This document shows, piece after piece, positions 32,875-44,058 of a stretch of DNA of 64,000 nt (the stretch's first letter is position 1; every line of letters begins with the position of its first letter). The notes beneath the pieces were generated by a model that searched no databases, was not told the origin of the DNA, and was given only the letters and a program-made list of their open reading frames with translations. The position numbers and the translations under genes were made by a program. Source of the stretch: Paraescarpia echinospica (lineage: Eukaryota; Annelida; Polychaeta; Sabellida; Siboglinidae); contig CM034536.1 in assembly GCA_020002185.1 (NCBI GenBank), positions 8,044,798 through 8,108,797 of the forward strand, in the 5' to 3' direction.

Positions 32875-35539
32875 ATGCCATTGACTTCCGCAGAGAAACA
32901 AAAGCGGTATAGAGCAAAGAGAAATGCCGACCCTGCAAGGCGGGCAGAGTTTTTACAGAAGGAACGAGAAAGCTGGCATAAAAGAAAGAAATTGGTGAAC
33001 AGTCTGAGTGAGAGAGAAAAAGAGGACGCGGAAGATTTGGAAAAATTCAAAAGCGAATGCACGTAAACAACGCGACGAAGAGCAAGTTATGATTGACTTG
33101 ACACCGCCATCCACTCCAGTCGAGCCACGGTCATCACCACCATCACTGCTGTCTCCAGCGATTCAACCTTCCAGACAACACATACGAGGGCGGAAGATCC
33201 GAAATCAAAACAAACAGGCCATGCGGAAAGAGCTTACAAAAATTAAGCATAATCTAGCTGTCCAGCGCACATTGACTGAACGCTTCAAGAAGAGATGGCA
33301 GCGAGAAATGAGGAAAAACAAGTTGCCTGACACTCCACGAACCAGAACTCGTAATCTAGTGCGTCACGCAACTTCAAAGGTGGTTAGGAAAAGTCTTGAA
33401 TTTCACAACGTGCTAGTGGATTCGATCAAGCAGCGCTATATGGAGACGAAACAAGAGCGCCAAAGGCAGCTCTTTGCGAGACTACTGACAGGATCACTGG
33501 TACGCCAGTACAGAATGCAGAAGTACGCGCAAGAGACGTTTGGCTTCTCAGCAAAACGTTGGCGATACAGGCATTGCTCTACCGAAAATCTCTTCATCAG
33601 GAAGAAATCTTCATCGTTGGGAGTGCGACTGAAGGAGCGGGTGGTGCGTTACTTCACAAGAGATGACATCAGCAGAGTAATCGCCGGGGTGAGGAGTACG
33701 TGCACTCTCCGAAAGGACAAGCAACAGAAGCGGTTACTTAACGACAGCCTGCAGAACCTGCATGCGAAATACCAAGCGGAGTTTCCGAACCACACCCTCA
33801 GTTTTGCATTGTTCTGTAAGCTGCGTCCCTTCTACGTGGTCATCCCGAAGGAGAGTGATAGGCAGACTTGTTTGTGTAAAATATGCGAAAACCTGAAGCT
33901 GGTGGTCGACAAACTAAAAGCCCTGAAGTGCTTGAGCCTGGACGTCGTGAACGTGGATCAATTGCTAAATGCGGTGACATGCGACAAAACAAGTGAGAAA
34001 TGTATGCATGGAGGCTGCTCACAATGTCAGGAGCCGCACGACCACATTCCACTCAAAGCAAGCGTCGACCTCAATGAGATGACTTCATGGCGAACATGGA
34101 AAACCGTCAAAGAGAATCGTGAGATTGCGAAAGAAATGAAGCAAGTGACAATGACCGTGAAAACAACATCCGAGGGGACAGTCAGCGACTTAATAGGCGA
34201 GTGCAGCAGTCTTCTGCTAAGGTACAAGAAACATGCGTTCAACATCCACCACCAGTTCGCATTCAGTCGAAAGTTGCAACAGAATATCAAGGAAACCGAG
34301 TGCATCATTCATGTCGATTTCGCAGAAAACTACATAGCAAAGATGGAGAGCGAGATCCAGAGTGCGCATTTTGGAGCCTCGAAAGTTCAAATCACCCTGC
34401 ACACAGGCATATACTACGTGGGAGGACCTGAGAAAAAAGCGACATCATTCTGTTCAATATCGGACTCGCTACAGCACAATCCAGCAAGTATCTGGGCGCA
34501 TCTGGATCAGATCTTGGATGACATCCAAAAGAAACACCGACAAATCGACACTATCCACTTCATGAGTGACGGGCCAACAACACAATATCGCCAGAAGGGA
34601 AACTTCTTCCTCTTTCTCGACATGCTCTCTAAACGGCAAATGAAGCTAGGTATGTTACGGCAACTCTCCTATTAGGCTGATATAGACTAACAATATATAA
34701 TTATATAAATCACAGCTTATTATAACTAATAGTCTACTACTACATCTACTAGCTTATATACTGGTACATGCTGCTTCCGCTGCCTCCGCCGCCACCGCCT
34801 AAGTTTTGTTGGTCACAAGTCTGTAACTGTGCATGCTATAATGTCTGTTGGTTTTCCAGGGACGTGGAAATTCTCCGAAGCTGGCCACGGAAAAGGCGCA
34901 CCAGATGGTATCGGAGCGACGGTGAAACGTCTAGCAGATCGACTCGTCTTCCGTGGAACTGACATCCCGGACGCTGTAACGATGTTCGAGAAGCTCCAGC
35001 CACACACCTCCGTCGCACTGTATCTAGTCAGCAAAGATGCAATACTAGAACGTACACAACATCTGGCCAAGCATAATCTGGTGCCAGTGCCAGGTACCAT
35101 GACCATTCATCAGTTGATTTGCATTGAACCAGACACGATGACCATGTACCACTGCAAACTGAGTTGCATGTGTAAGGCAAATACCATGTGTGATTGTTTC
35201 GCTCCCACTGTCTTTACTTTTCGTGACTTAGGCCTACCGGTAGCCAGCAAAGATACAGTCGGCACTGCCATGGGCGTGGGTTCATTCGAATTAGACAGCC
35301 ACGTAGTTGTCTCGTATGACGGGGCGCCATACCCAGGTCTAGTTGTCGATACCGACAACGCAGACGTGCAAGTAAAATGTATGCATCGCGTAGGAGATAA
35401 CCGCTTTTATTGGCCTATGCGTGATGATGTCTGTTGGTATGGACCAGACGCTATATTAGCAGTTATTCCTGCTCCACAGCCAGTCACCTCCAGGCATTTC
35501 TGTATCGATGCTTCGATATGGAAACAGGTGACAGCATGA
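32875..35539 (+). pseudogene. DDE-type transposase, two exons, one frameshift
   Basis: ATG at 32875 gives MPLTSAEKQKRYRAKRNADP, a basic N-terminus. A one-base slip in an A-rich run at about 33015-33022 moves to the frame that runs to 34649. Donor GTATGT (34650) and acceptor TTTTCCAG (ends 34859) define a 210-bp intron; splicing keeps the frame. The stop is at 35537-35539. Total about 816 codons. Candidate catalytic residues: D in HVDFAENY, D in SDGPTTQY and E in EAGHGKGAPDGIGA, which is split off by the intron. Cysteine clusters: LCKICENL, CMHGGCSQC and SCMCKANTMCDC. I do not assign a superfamily; Sola-like is one possibility. With a single slip it is close to intact. Confidence 0.75.
34650..34859 (+). 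other. Intron of the transposase gene
   Basis: GT at 34650-34651 within ctaggtatgt and AG at 34858-34859 after a pyrimidine-rich run. Joining gives an uninterrupted frame across the conserved EAGHGKG block, while reading through meets a stop at 34673-34675. Confidence 0.8.
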
Positions 35540-37061
35540 ATTGTTTCTAGCTCGAGCTCTTGTCATAATCATTTCCTCAGATCATAGCAACTAGCCTACA
35601 TGGCCATTCACAGATATCGCCATCAATTGATGTGACCTATAGTTGACATGTTTTCCAATAAAAACGTTCATTGTTTGACATAATTATTACACGTGTGATT
35701 GTAGTCGGATAGCGTGATATGAACAACATGTCCACTCTGTTACCATATCGTCCACTCGGTGACTTGCTTGTCTCCTCGGTTACTGTGACTAACGACAACC
35801 ATATAAACACAGCAAGTGTAAAAGTGCACATCTTACGACCGTAGATGAATAGCGTTCTTTATTCTTAACACATACAAGCGTTTATGATGAATGCTAGCCA
35901 CAAATGCAAATGCTATAAGCAGTAAAGCAATGCAATATTATACAATTTTATAAGGTGACTCCCACGACCAATGCAATAACAAGATTTGTGCTGGTCAATG
36001 TAAGAAAGTATTTCATTTTGGGCTAGCTAAAACAACTTAGAAGCAAATATAACTGGGATTTGCGCCTAAATGTATCTACAAAAAATTACATTAGAATGGA
36101 AGTAACAGAGTGGACATTTATTGAGGAGACGGGTAGCACAGTATTTTTTTTGGGTAAAAGTTACAATGGTTGAACTGTCCAACTTGCAGCGATGGCAATA
36201 GTAAGCGCCACGCTAAACAATTAGTAAAAAACACAGCGATTATTTAAAAACCGGATTTGTGGAAAATGAATATTCAAAATGTACCCGAATTATAGAAATG
36301 CCCATATGTGTGACAGTTATAGCACATAGAAAAAGTGGCTTTATTTCATAAAGAAAACAAGCCGTTTCCCATTTCAATTAAATGTTCAACTAAATGTGTC
36401 ATTAATAGAAACAAATACATATGATTTCGTAGATCCAATTGCAAAGTTATCAGAAGAAATGACTAGTTTAATCAGGGGCAGCAAACAGGAGTCGTGGACA
36501 AGGCGATTCCAGCAGAATTTGAAGCCTGACGGCGACAAAGGACCGACATTGTCGGACTAAGTTGCATCATTTGCCCTATACTTTTCATTAGCGTTTTCTT
36601 TCCCGAAGCTGACTAAACAATCAGTAACATTGCTGACGTTTGGTAACTTGCTAAAATAATCACCCAATGCAGGAATAACGCAACTACCTTCACGACGGGA
36701 TAGCACGTAACGATGTCAGTAACCCGTGCATGTATGTTTGTCCATCACTCATGGTCGCTAGGTGGCACTACCTAACTACGCTAACCGGATGTAAACAGCC
36801 GTCATTTACATTCACTGCGTTCAGCAAGTTTCCGATCTGACGGTCGTACGGAATATTTAGCTGCCTGTGATAAAATGCTACCTTACTGTCTGATTTTGTT
36901 TTATTCCATCACAACACCCAACTAGCGTATACAAAGCGTAAATTAATTTACATAATAACAGCTAGTCCGATGGGACTGCTCAATTAAACATGGACTAGTC
37001 CGATCACTGAAACTACTCGTCCGGGACGATCGGACCGGCCTTATTTCGCAGCCTGATTATT

Positions 37062-39315
37062 GTATTTTATTTCACGATATCTCTGGTAAGAATAAAGTAT
37101 AAATAAATAAAATAGGGGTATTTACTGATAATTAAGAGCATTATAACTTACAAGCTTATTGTTGCATTTTTAACATGAATCATGTGTTTACACCAAATTG
37201 TAATTCTGCATACTGGATGCTCCAAAATGTTGAAAAATGTTTCATTTGACATACCTACCATATATATATTTATTTTTTACCCGAGACAACACGGTTTAAC
37301 CTAACCATAAAACAACCCATAACAAGAGTAACATCAAGATTGTTGTTTTTACAACAATAACAACAAAACATGCAGGTACTATGTGTGTTACTGTTAATCC
37401 CAAATATGTTTTAATTTTAATAGGAAATTTGAAGTGTATTTTGACTAATGAGCACTGATTTATTTTCCCAGGAACATTGTCTAGATTTGTCTTACAGTGC
37501 ATGTTAGAATAACTTTAGGTTTATTTTAACAATGTTAGATGCATGTTTTTATGATTGCTGTTAGCAACTCAAGCACAGGCACCTACATTTCATATTCTGA
37601 CTTATATATTGTTTTTGTATAAACATGTATTATAACATATATCATGTTCAAGGTCTTTAATTAACAGTGTTTTTTATCCTTCAGTGTCACTTTGTAGTTG
37701 TATAGATGTAACATTTTATTTTTCTTTATTTTGAACACCTCTCTACGTGGTTTTTTTTGTATTGCTCCACACCAATTCCAGTTTAGCTGTGAACAGCTGT
37801 AAAGGGCTCAAGCATCAACCACATTAACACAAACAGCTGTCCTATTTGTAACAAACCTGTAGCATTTAATTGCAATTGATTTGTAAACATGGATTATCTC
37901 TAGGTAGTTTATTCTGGATACTGGATAGTAGTGGATACATACATGTATACACACTTGACTTAATAAAAAAATAAATTCCTTCGTACTTTTAACAACGTAA
38001 GTACTACAAACTGTCCCATACAAGACCAAACAGGAAATTACCTTGTTTAATGAAATATACAATCAATACATCAACAGACACAATTCTAGCATTTCCTTTG
38101 TTGCAAATGACAGGTTGCATAAGCAGTCGTGCGTGTATATATGTTTAGGCCTGCTAGCTCAGATATTATAAAATAATTTGTGGGCAAAGCCTTTCTTCCA
38201 AGGTTAAGTTCTATATTTTGCACACATTTCTGCTTACAAAATAACTATCATCAGACTAAAAAGTACAAATAGAATTAATATTCTTATCAAACTGACCTGC
38301 AAATTTATATTGCTATAGTTGTCCAGTTTGAATATGGGATACTTGATAATACCACGAGGTGGCTACAAATGGCATGGATTTTAGGCATTAATCTCACTAT
38401 GGAACATAATATATATATATATATATATAATATATAGATATGGATAAATTAAATTTAAATTATGCATGTTATCAAATAAGTACAAAAATGTGTTGGAAAT
38501 TGTTTGTGTCCACATCTGGTGTGAATAAATTAACTGTTATTAATTATTTTGTTACAAGTACAATGAGATGTGCACATTAGCTCTATAGCTCCACAAAAAG
38601 TGCATTCTGACATTTGTGTGCAACCATTAGTCAGAAAAGATGTCACAGCAAGTAACAACAGGGTATGAATTTTACGATTATGTTGCAGTATGTTTTCAGT
38701 TACAAATGGTTAATGTCTTTTTTACACAGTTTTGACTAGATTATACTTTTATAGTAAGTGAAACAAAGCTCCACGTGACTCGTTTCTGGTAATACAGTTG
38801 GGTCACTAGTGAACAAACCGATGGTCGATTCAATAACCCCGCCCACAGCCCTGACATGGGCCCGACACAAACGTCAATTTGGGAGTCTATCTAGTAATTT
38901 TATGTCAGAACCGTAATACACCACAAAGCAAAGATTAGCAAGATGTATGGCAAAGCATTAAAGCACTATCTGAAGTCAATTTGTAAGGGACGCAATCGAA
39001 AATTTTAAATAAAAACGAATTGATCAGACGTCAAAACACAAAACGGGTTCAACTTCAATCCAGTCAAGCCAGGTAACAAGATTAATATTAGCTTATACTG
39101 CATTTCAAAGGCCGAAGCAAACATGTATGAACAGTAGCCTTCATTCAAAAGTAATGCATCGTTTTGCTTGAACACGACTTTCTAAAATAAATTTATAATA
39201 GATGTCTAGCTTGTTTTCGAAGTCGAGTCACGGCTGGTGATCGGTGATGGCCATCTTCATTTTTGGTCACCGTCCAAACGAAACAAAAGCTACCACGCCC
39301 TAAAATGCAACTAAC
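37062..39315. other. No gene recognised (DIP2 intron 1)
   Basis: AT-rich intron sequence. A (ta)n tract lies at about 38408-38430. DIP2 exon 2 (expected to begin after the split glycine codon with a DITQKGYEKK-like sequence) was searched for on the minus strand and not found. Confidence 0.5.
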
Positions 39316-39400
39316 CTTCAGAGAGTTCGAGATCCAATTCTGCAAGTTTCGTCTTTACCTCCAACGGTAATTTGGCCACATCAATATGTGAATTCGCCAT
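39316..39400 (-). CDS. DIP2: DIP2 exon 1, start codon
   Basis: The minus strand has ATG at 39400-39398 opening MANSHIDVAKLPLEVKTKLA then ELDLELSE. One base of a split glycine codon follows, then the donor GTTAG (39315 downwards). Vertebrate DIP2 first exons encode the same PLEVR..LAELELELSE(G) ending at the same phase, so both sequence and splice phase agree. This is the start of the DMAP1-binding region. Exon 1 lies about 30 kb from the next exon recognised, with transposons in between. Confidence 0.93.
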
Positions 39401-39743
39401 GATCGATGGAAATGTTTCTAGCCTATCTTCTTGTTACGACTACGATAACCAGTCGCCATATTGGTGATGATCAAATTTAGTAACAGCCTAAATCACCGTA
39501 CACTCGATCACCCAGTCCTTCCTTTACGACTAAAAGACTTTTAACTGCTTCATGCACCAGAATGTGGCGCCACTTGTTTTACGCAGGCGCTAGGTGGCAC
39601 CACATTCGTTACAGGTAGACTGGATAAAACTTCGCTCTAATGACCATCAGCGTCGCAATAGACTGGACAACTGTTTGTTATGTTAAATTATTTTACAAAT
39701 GTAAAGAGATATAAGAAAAACAACGCATGTTCTATTCTGTTCT
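39401..39743 (-). promoter_or_regulatory. DIP2: Probable DIP2 5' UTR and promoter region
   Basis: Only about 340 bp separate the DIP2 start codon from the palindrome at 39744. The stretch is more GC-rich than its surroundings. At 39586-39600 it has ggcgctaggtggcac, which resembles the CTCF core (CCGCNAGGNGGCA). A similar tcgctaggtggcac is at 36755-36768. No TATA box is evident. Promoter function is inferred from position only. Confidence 0.4.
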
Positions 39744-40230
39744 GGGCGATCTTTTACTTTCTGACCTAACCATGAAAACGACCACCTACAGCCGCAAAAC
39801 TTCTCCTCACATATCTTACATACATATACACACTACGTTACAAAAACAATTATTTTACATTCCTACAACGATCAAATTTCGCAAAACAAACTCAAGTAAA
39901 ACTCGACTTCTACGGCGGCGACTATCCGGTGCTCCGCGGTTACCGTAAAATTGATATTGTGGCGAGCAAATTCCGTGCAATGGCGCTATCATTACTGTAG
40001 ACATGTTCGCGCGCGATATAAATATAATAATATATCGTTAATATATACGGGCGCGTGAGTGTGTGTGCGTGTGGTAGTTATAATAATTTTTATTGGCATT
40101 GTTTCAGTTAAAAAGTAGCTCGATTAATTAAGGCATGATTATTATCATCAGTATGGTTTGCAGGTAATGATTAATGTTTCTACTTAATGTAAAAAACAAA
40201 ATAGGTCTTACGAATAGCCAATAATTGAGC
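39744..40230. repeat. Left arm of a large palindrome (487 bp)
   Basis: Starts gggcgatcttttactttctg and ends near cgaatagccaataattg; the reverse complement is at 41017-42093. It contains a GC-rich block (ctacggcggcgactatccgg) and cgcgcgcga. No coding frame. Confidence 0.92.
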
Positions 40231-41016
40231 CATCTCGAAAAGAACCGAAAATCGATATAAAGTAGGAGTCGGAAACATCGCCATGTAAACCAATAAGCGA
40301 ATGGGAATGAAAGACAATCTTCTCACCAATAAATCAGATCCAATATTGAGATCATTTGATGTTTCGCCTTAGCAACAACTATAGGAAATGTGTTCCGATT
40401 GCTTGCGTCTGACGAGCATGCAACATAGGCAAATATATGCAATTTCACAGAGAAGTCTATGGGAACGTAATGAATGAGAGATACATTTCCGGCTGTGGCC
40501 ACTACTTCCCAGAAACGACTTGTGTGAAAGTTTTTCATTCTCTCACGACACCGGCCCACCTGCGATTCACTACGATGGTTACATAATGCAGTTTTTTATT
40601 GTGGGAAGAATGGATTAAACAATAAAATTCATCTCCGAATTAAACTCGTCGTAATTTCGCGACAGTTACAACGAATTGCCGTGTTCACCGCCAATTGATG
40701 TATCACAAGTAGTTTCCTTTTATATACAGAGTGGCAGCAAATTGTGCATAATTTGTTCCAAACCTGCACTTTTAATGGTGACACAAAAATCTATCTGGAA
40801 ATGAAGATTGGTGTCTTCTTAGTTCAGTTTGTCACATTAAGTAATTACGGAAATGACTTTCCCAGCTTAGAAAACTACACAATTTAACAAAATGTTCACA
40901 TAAACGAATATCTATGATTCATCCTAAGTCTGAATGCCCCCCAACATTGTGTGATTCGTTGGAGCACCGACTCGTGCGTTGGTCATCAACTGAAAAAGAA
41001 TTGACACACGGGAACA
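40231..41016. other. Central spacer of the palindrome, no gene
   Basis: About 790 bp without recognisable coding sequence. If the arms are terminal inverted repeats, this would be a non-autonomous element. Confidence 0.5.
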
Positions 41017-42093
41017 CAATTATTTGCTATTCGTAAGATCTGTTTTGTTTTTTACATTAAGTAGAAACCTTTCATTACCTGCAAACCACACTGATGATAA
41101 TAATCATGCCTTAATTAATCGTGCTACTTTTTAACTGAAACAATGCCAATACAAATTATTGTAACTACCACACGCACACACACTCACGCGCCCGTATATT
41201 TTAACTATATATTATTATATTTATATCGCGCGCGAACATGCGTACAGTAATGATAGCGCCATTGTACGGAATTTCTGTGAAGCTCGACACAATATAAATG
41301 TTACGGTAACCGCGGAGCACCAGATAGTCGCCGCCGTAGAAGTCGAGTTTTATTTGTGTATGTCTATATAATAATTGGCAAAAATCATAAGGTAATTACG
41401 CCAATATAGGGTGGGGGGGGCATATGCCATAGCACTACAGGGAATTTTAGAGTCGTCTGCCTAGCCTAGATTTAAAAGTATCCACCGTGGCTGCAGACAT
41501 AACTGTTTCGGTTAGTCCGTTCCAGTTTTTTACTGTTCTATTAAAAAAGCTGTTAGCATAAACCTGAGTCCTTGCCGGCACCTGAATAAATCGTTCACTG
41601 TGGCCACGGGTGTTGTTGATTGAGTGAACAAGGTGACTTGGCAAAGGAAGAGCTATTTCTCCGTGTAGAGATTTATAGAACATTGCTAGGTGGCTGACCT
41701 CTCTGCGGCGTTCTAGGGACTCCCACTTGAGTGTTTTCATCAGTAATGTTACGCTGCTTTCCCGACTGTTGTTACCCATTACAAATCTCGCTGCTCGTCG
41801 CTGTATTTTCTCAAGTTCGTTAATATTTTTTTGGTGTATGGATCCCAAGCAACGCTCGCGTATTCGAGGTTAGGACGAACTAGTGTAAAGTAAGCCGATT
41901 GCTTAGTTTTCTCTGAGCATTTATACAGATTTCTTGATTTGAGTTTGTTTTGCGAAATTTGATCGTTGTAGGAATGTAAACTAATTATTTTTGTAACGTA
42001 GTGTGTGTATATGTATGTAAGATATGTGAGGAGAAGTTTGGCGGCTGTAGGTGGTCGTTTTCATGGTTAGGTCAGAAAGTAAAAGATCGCCCC
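41017..42093. repeat. Right arm of the palindrome, split by a LINE
   Basis: 41017-41356 and 41942-42093 together match the left arm. The interruption carries a LINE fragment flanked by atttg (41352-41356 and 41937-41941). The outer end abuts the 3' LTR of the minus-strand gypsy element. Confidence 0.92.
41357..41941 (-). mobile_element. 5'-truncated LINE insertion in the palindrome arm
   Basis: The minus strand encodes a LINE C-terminus: LEKIQRRAARFVMGNNSRES, WESLERRREVSHLAMFYKS and NSFFNRTVKNWNGL, with a stop near 41447. A 5-bp atttg duplication flanks it. This indicates target-primed insertion after the palindrome formed. Clade probably in the Jockey/CR1 group. Confidence 0.85.
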
Positions 42094-42102
42094 GTTCTGC
42101 AC

Positions 42103-42205
42103 ATATTGGCTAAAATACAGTACTTGCTAAAAATTAGTCACTAGAGTCTAGACTGATCACTGTAGATAGCAGCACCGACAATCAGCTTGCCCAGTGTGAC
42201 ATATC
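42103..42205 (-). repeat. 3' LTR remnant of the minus-strand gypsy
   Basis: Contains ctagactgatcact and cgacaatcagcttgcccagt, shared in order with 47440-47500, and ends (minus strand) gtattttagcca right at the palindrome arm. Probably only about 100-130 bp, short for an LTR. Confidence 0.65.
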
Positions 42206-42583
42206 TCCTTTCTTTAATAAAAAAATCTCGAATGAATTAAAAGTGTTCGCAGATACATCCACACAACTTAAAAATAAAACACAACTTAAAAATCTGACTT
42301 GCATGAGTAGTAGCATTCTAGACTCTAGAATTACTTAACATACTTATCTAAAATGTCGATGAATGTCCACAAATAAATGTCATATTTACTGTTTAGGCAG
42401 AGGTTACTAGCACATGCCTAGGCATTATCAGCCTATTGGGATCTGGTCTTTACCACCAGCCTTTGCTCCTAGTCGCAGACATACTCGGCAAACTTCACCG
42501 GTCTCTTGATTATTCTCCCTCTAGAAGTTGTTCGGGGTGTCGGTGTTAGGTTCGCTTGTGGCCCTCGATCTATGTGGCGCCTG
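42206..42583. other. 3' flank of gypsy integrase, no gene
   Basis: Decayed untranslated part of the gypsy element or flanking intergenic sequence; no frame recognised. Confidence 0.45.
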
Positions 42584-43708
42584 TTATTGTTGTTGTCGCA
42601 CTTCTTCGTGACTCACTCTCTGGGGAACACCCAACGGCGCGCGTGCTTCTTCTTGAATCATTTGCTGAGGATGATTCAACGACACTTCAGGAGGAGCTTC
42701 TTCTGCAGTGCTCTTAAGGTGACGTCTGTTTCTGCGGTACTCACGGCCTTCACCGGTGACAATGTAGGACCGTGGATGTCCTTCTTTCCGCAACACCACT
42801 GCTGGTTCCCAAGTGCTGTCTTGTCGCACACGTACTACACGGCTCGGCTGTAGTTCCATCCGCTGCTTCGAACCTCTGTCATAGTACTGCTTGCACGTGT
42901 TTTGACGCCATTTCAGTTGACATTTAGTATCAACGACTTGTGGCGTCAGCAATCTTGGTCTTGCCGGCAACTTGACACGAAGCATGCGACTCTAACATGT
43001 GCTGGTGAGTATGATGCACCTGCTGCTGGCGTGTTGCGGTATTCCAGCAGTGCTACATACGGATCTCGTCTTTCGCAGTCTGCCTTCTTCAAGATGCGTT
43101 TCAAAGTTTGCACTGCACGTTCGCTCTGACCATTAATTCTTGACTGCGGAAAGTTGGGGCTTGACGTAGTCAGTTTCATGCCCCAGTCCCTACTAAAGTT
43201 GGTGGATTCCTGGCTCGCAAACGGCATTTTGTCACTCATCATCTCTTCAGGAATTATATTTCTAACAAAGATGGACTTGACATGGATGATGACGTTTCCT
43301 GAGGTCTTGTTTCCCAGCAGTGCAATTTCAGGATACTATGAATACTAGTCAACGACCACAATCTACTCACCACGACTCTTAAATGTGAATTATGTCAGCT
43401 GCGACCTTCTACCAAGGTCTCTCTGAGATGTCATGCGGAATTAGTGGTTCCTTCGTGTTGCTGGCTCTGAATTTGAGACATATGTGACATCTTCCAACGA
43501 TCATCTCTATGTCCTGGGACATGCCTGGCCAGTATAGGACCATTCGTGCACGCGTCTTGCACTTCTCTACACCTTGGTGGCTTTCGTGAATGAGCTGTAG
43601 CATGGTCGGCCTCAGTCTCTTGGGAACTACAAGCCGATCGCCCAGGTATAGTAGTCCTGCCTCATGCAGTTCGTTTCTTACATTACAGTATTGCTGCAGT
43701 GACCCCAT
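42584..43708 (-). pseudogene. Integrase of the minus-strand gypsy element
   Basis: Minus-strand pieces in order: zinc module at 43409-43708 (HESHQGVEKCKTRARMVLYW then CHICLKF, H-H-C-C), core C-terminal half at 42946-43242 (PFASQES...SPNFPQSRINGQSERAVQT with the glutamate helix), and a C-terminal part at 42584-42985 (QYYDRGSKQRMELQPSRVVRVRQ...). Frames are broken near 43330-43400 and around 42950-42985. It would join element DNA to the target; inactive here. Confidence 0.85.
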
Positions 43709-43787
43709 TTTGTGTGGCCATCCTCTTTGATAATAGACTTCAACTGCAGCGTTGCGTCCGATTTGATCGCTTGTTTGAATTCGGCCA

Positions 43788-44058
43788 TTATGTCAGTGCT
43801 GACTGGCAAGTCTTCGACAAGACTATGTACGATAATTTCGATGTCTTCGGCTGCACCGCACGTTGGCTCATATACGCTCTTGACACGGTGTCTGCAACAT
43901 ACATATACTTGCCTGGAATGAACTTCACTTCCAGGATGTACCTCTGAAGCTGCAACATCATTCGTTGCAAGCGTGGGGAAGCTTTTGCGATTGGCTTCTT
44001 CAGTATCGATTCCAGCGGTTTGTGATTCGTGTGTATCTCGACACTCTTCCCATATATA
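43788..44058 (-). pseudogene. C-terminal half of RNase H of the gypsy element
   Basis: The minus strand reads YGKSVEIHTNHKPLESILKK, RLQRMMLQLQRYILEVKF and DTVSRA, the end of RNase H. It is separated from its N-terminal half (45918-46100) by the solo LTR inserted in an atatata run. Confidence 0.85.

Larger units (their letters stand above)
32172..36131 (+). mobile_element. Inner transposon with gtccactcggttact repeats
   Basis: Left text cctcaatatgtatgtccact (32175) and the reverse complement of 36095-36128 (cctcaataaatgtccactct) match as inverted repeats of about 28 bp. The motif gtccactcggttact recurs at about 32540-32570 (direct and inverted) and 35727-35790, typical of subterminal transposase-binding sites. 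Exact ends and target duplication could not be fixed. Confidence 0.6.
31679..37055 (+). mobile_element. DNA transposon, 5.4 kb, candidate outer boundaries
   Basis: The left end cagggtgc and right end (reverse complement caggctgcg) are flanked by attatt on both sides (31673-31678 and 37056-37061). After different gaps both ends contain an inverted match (tttaattga...gtcc...ggactagctg at 31694-31727 and 36958-36995) and several actagtcc copies. Inside is a DDE-type transposase gene with a second set of inverted repeats, so this may be one element inserted in another. Left-end deletion of about 60 bp is likely. Confidence 0.55.
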
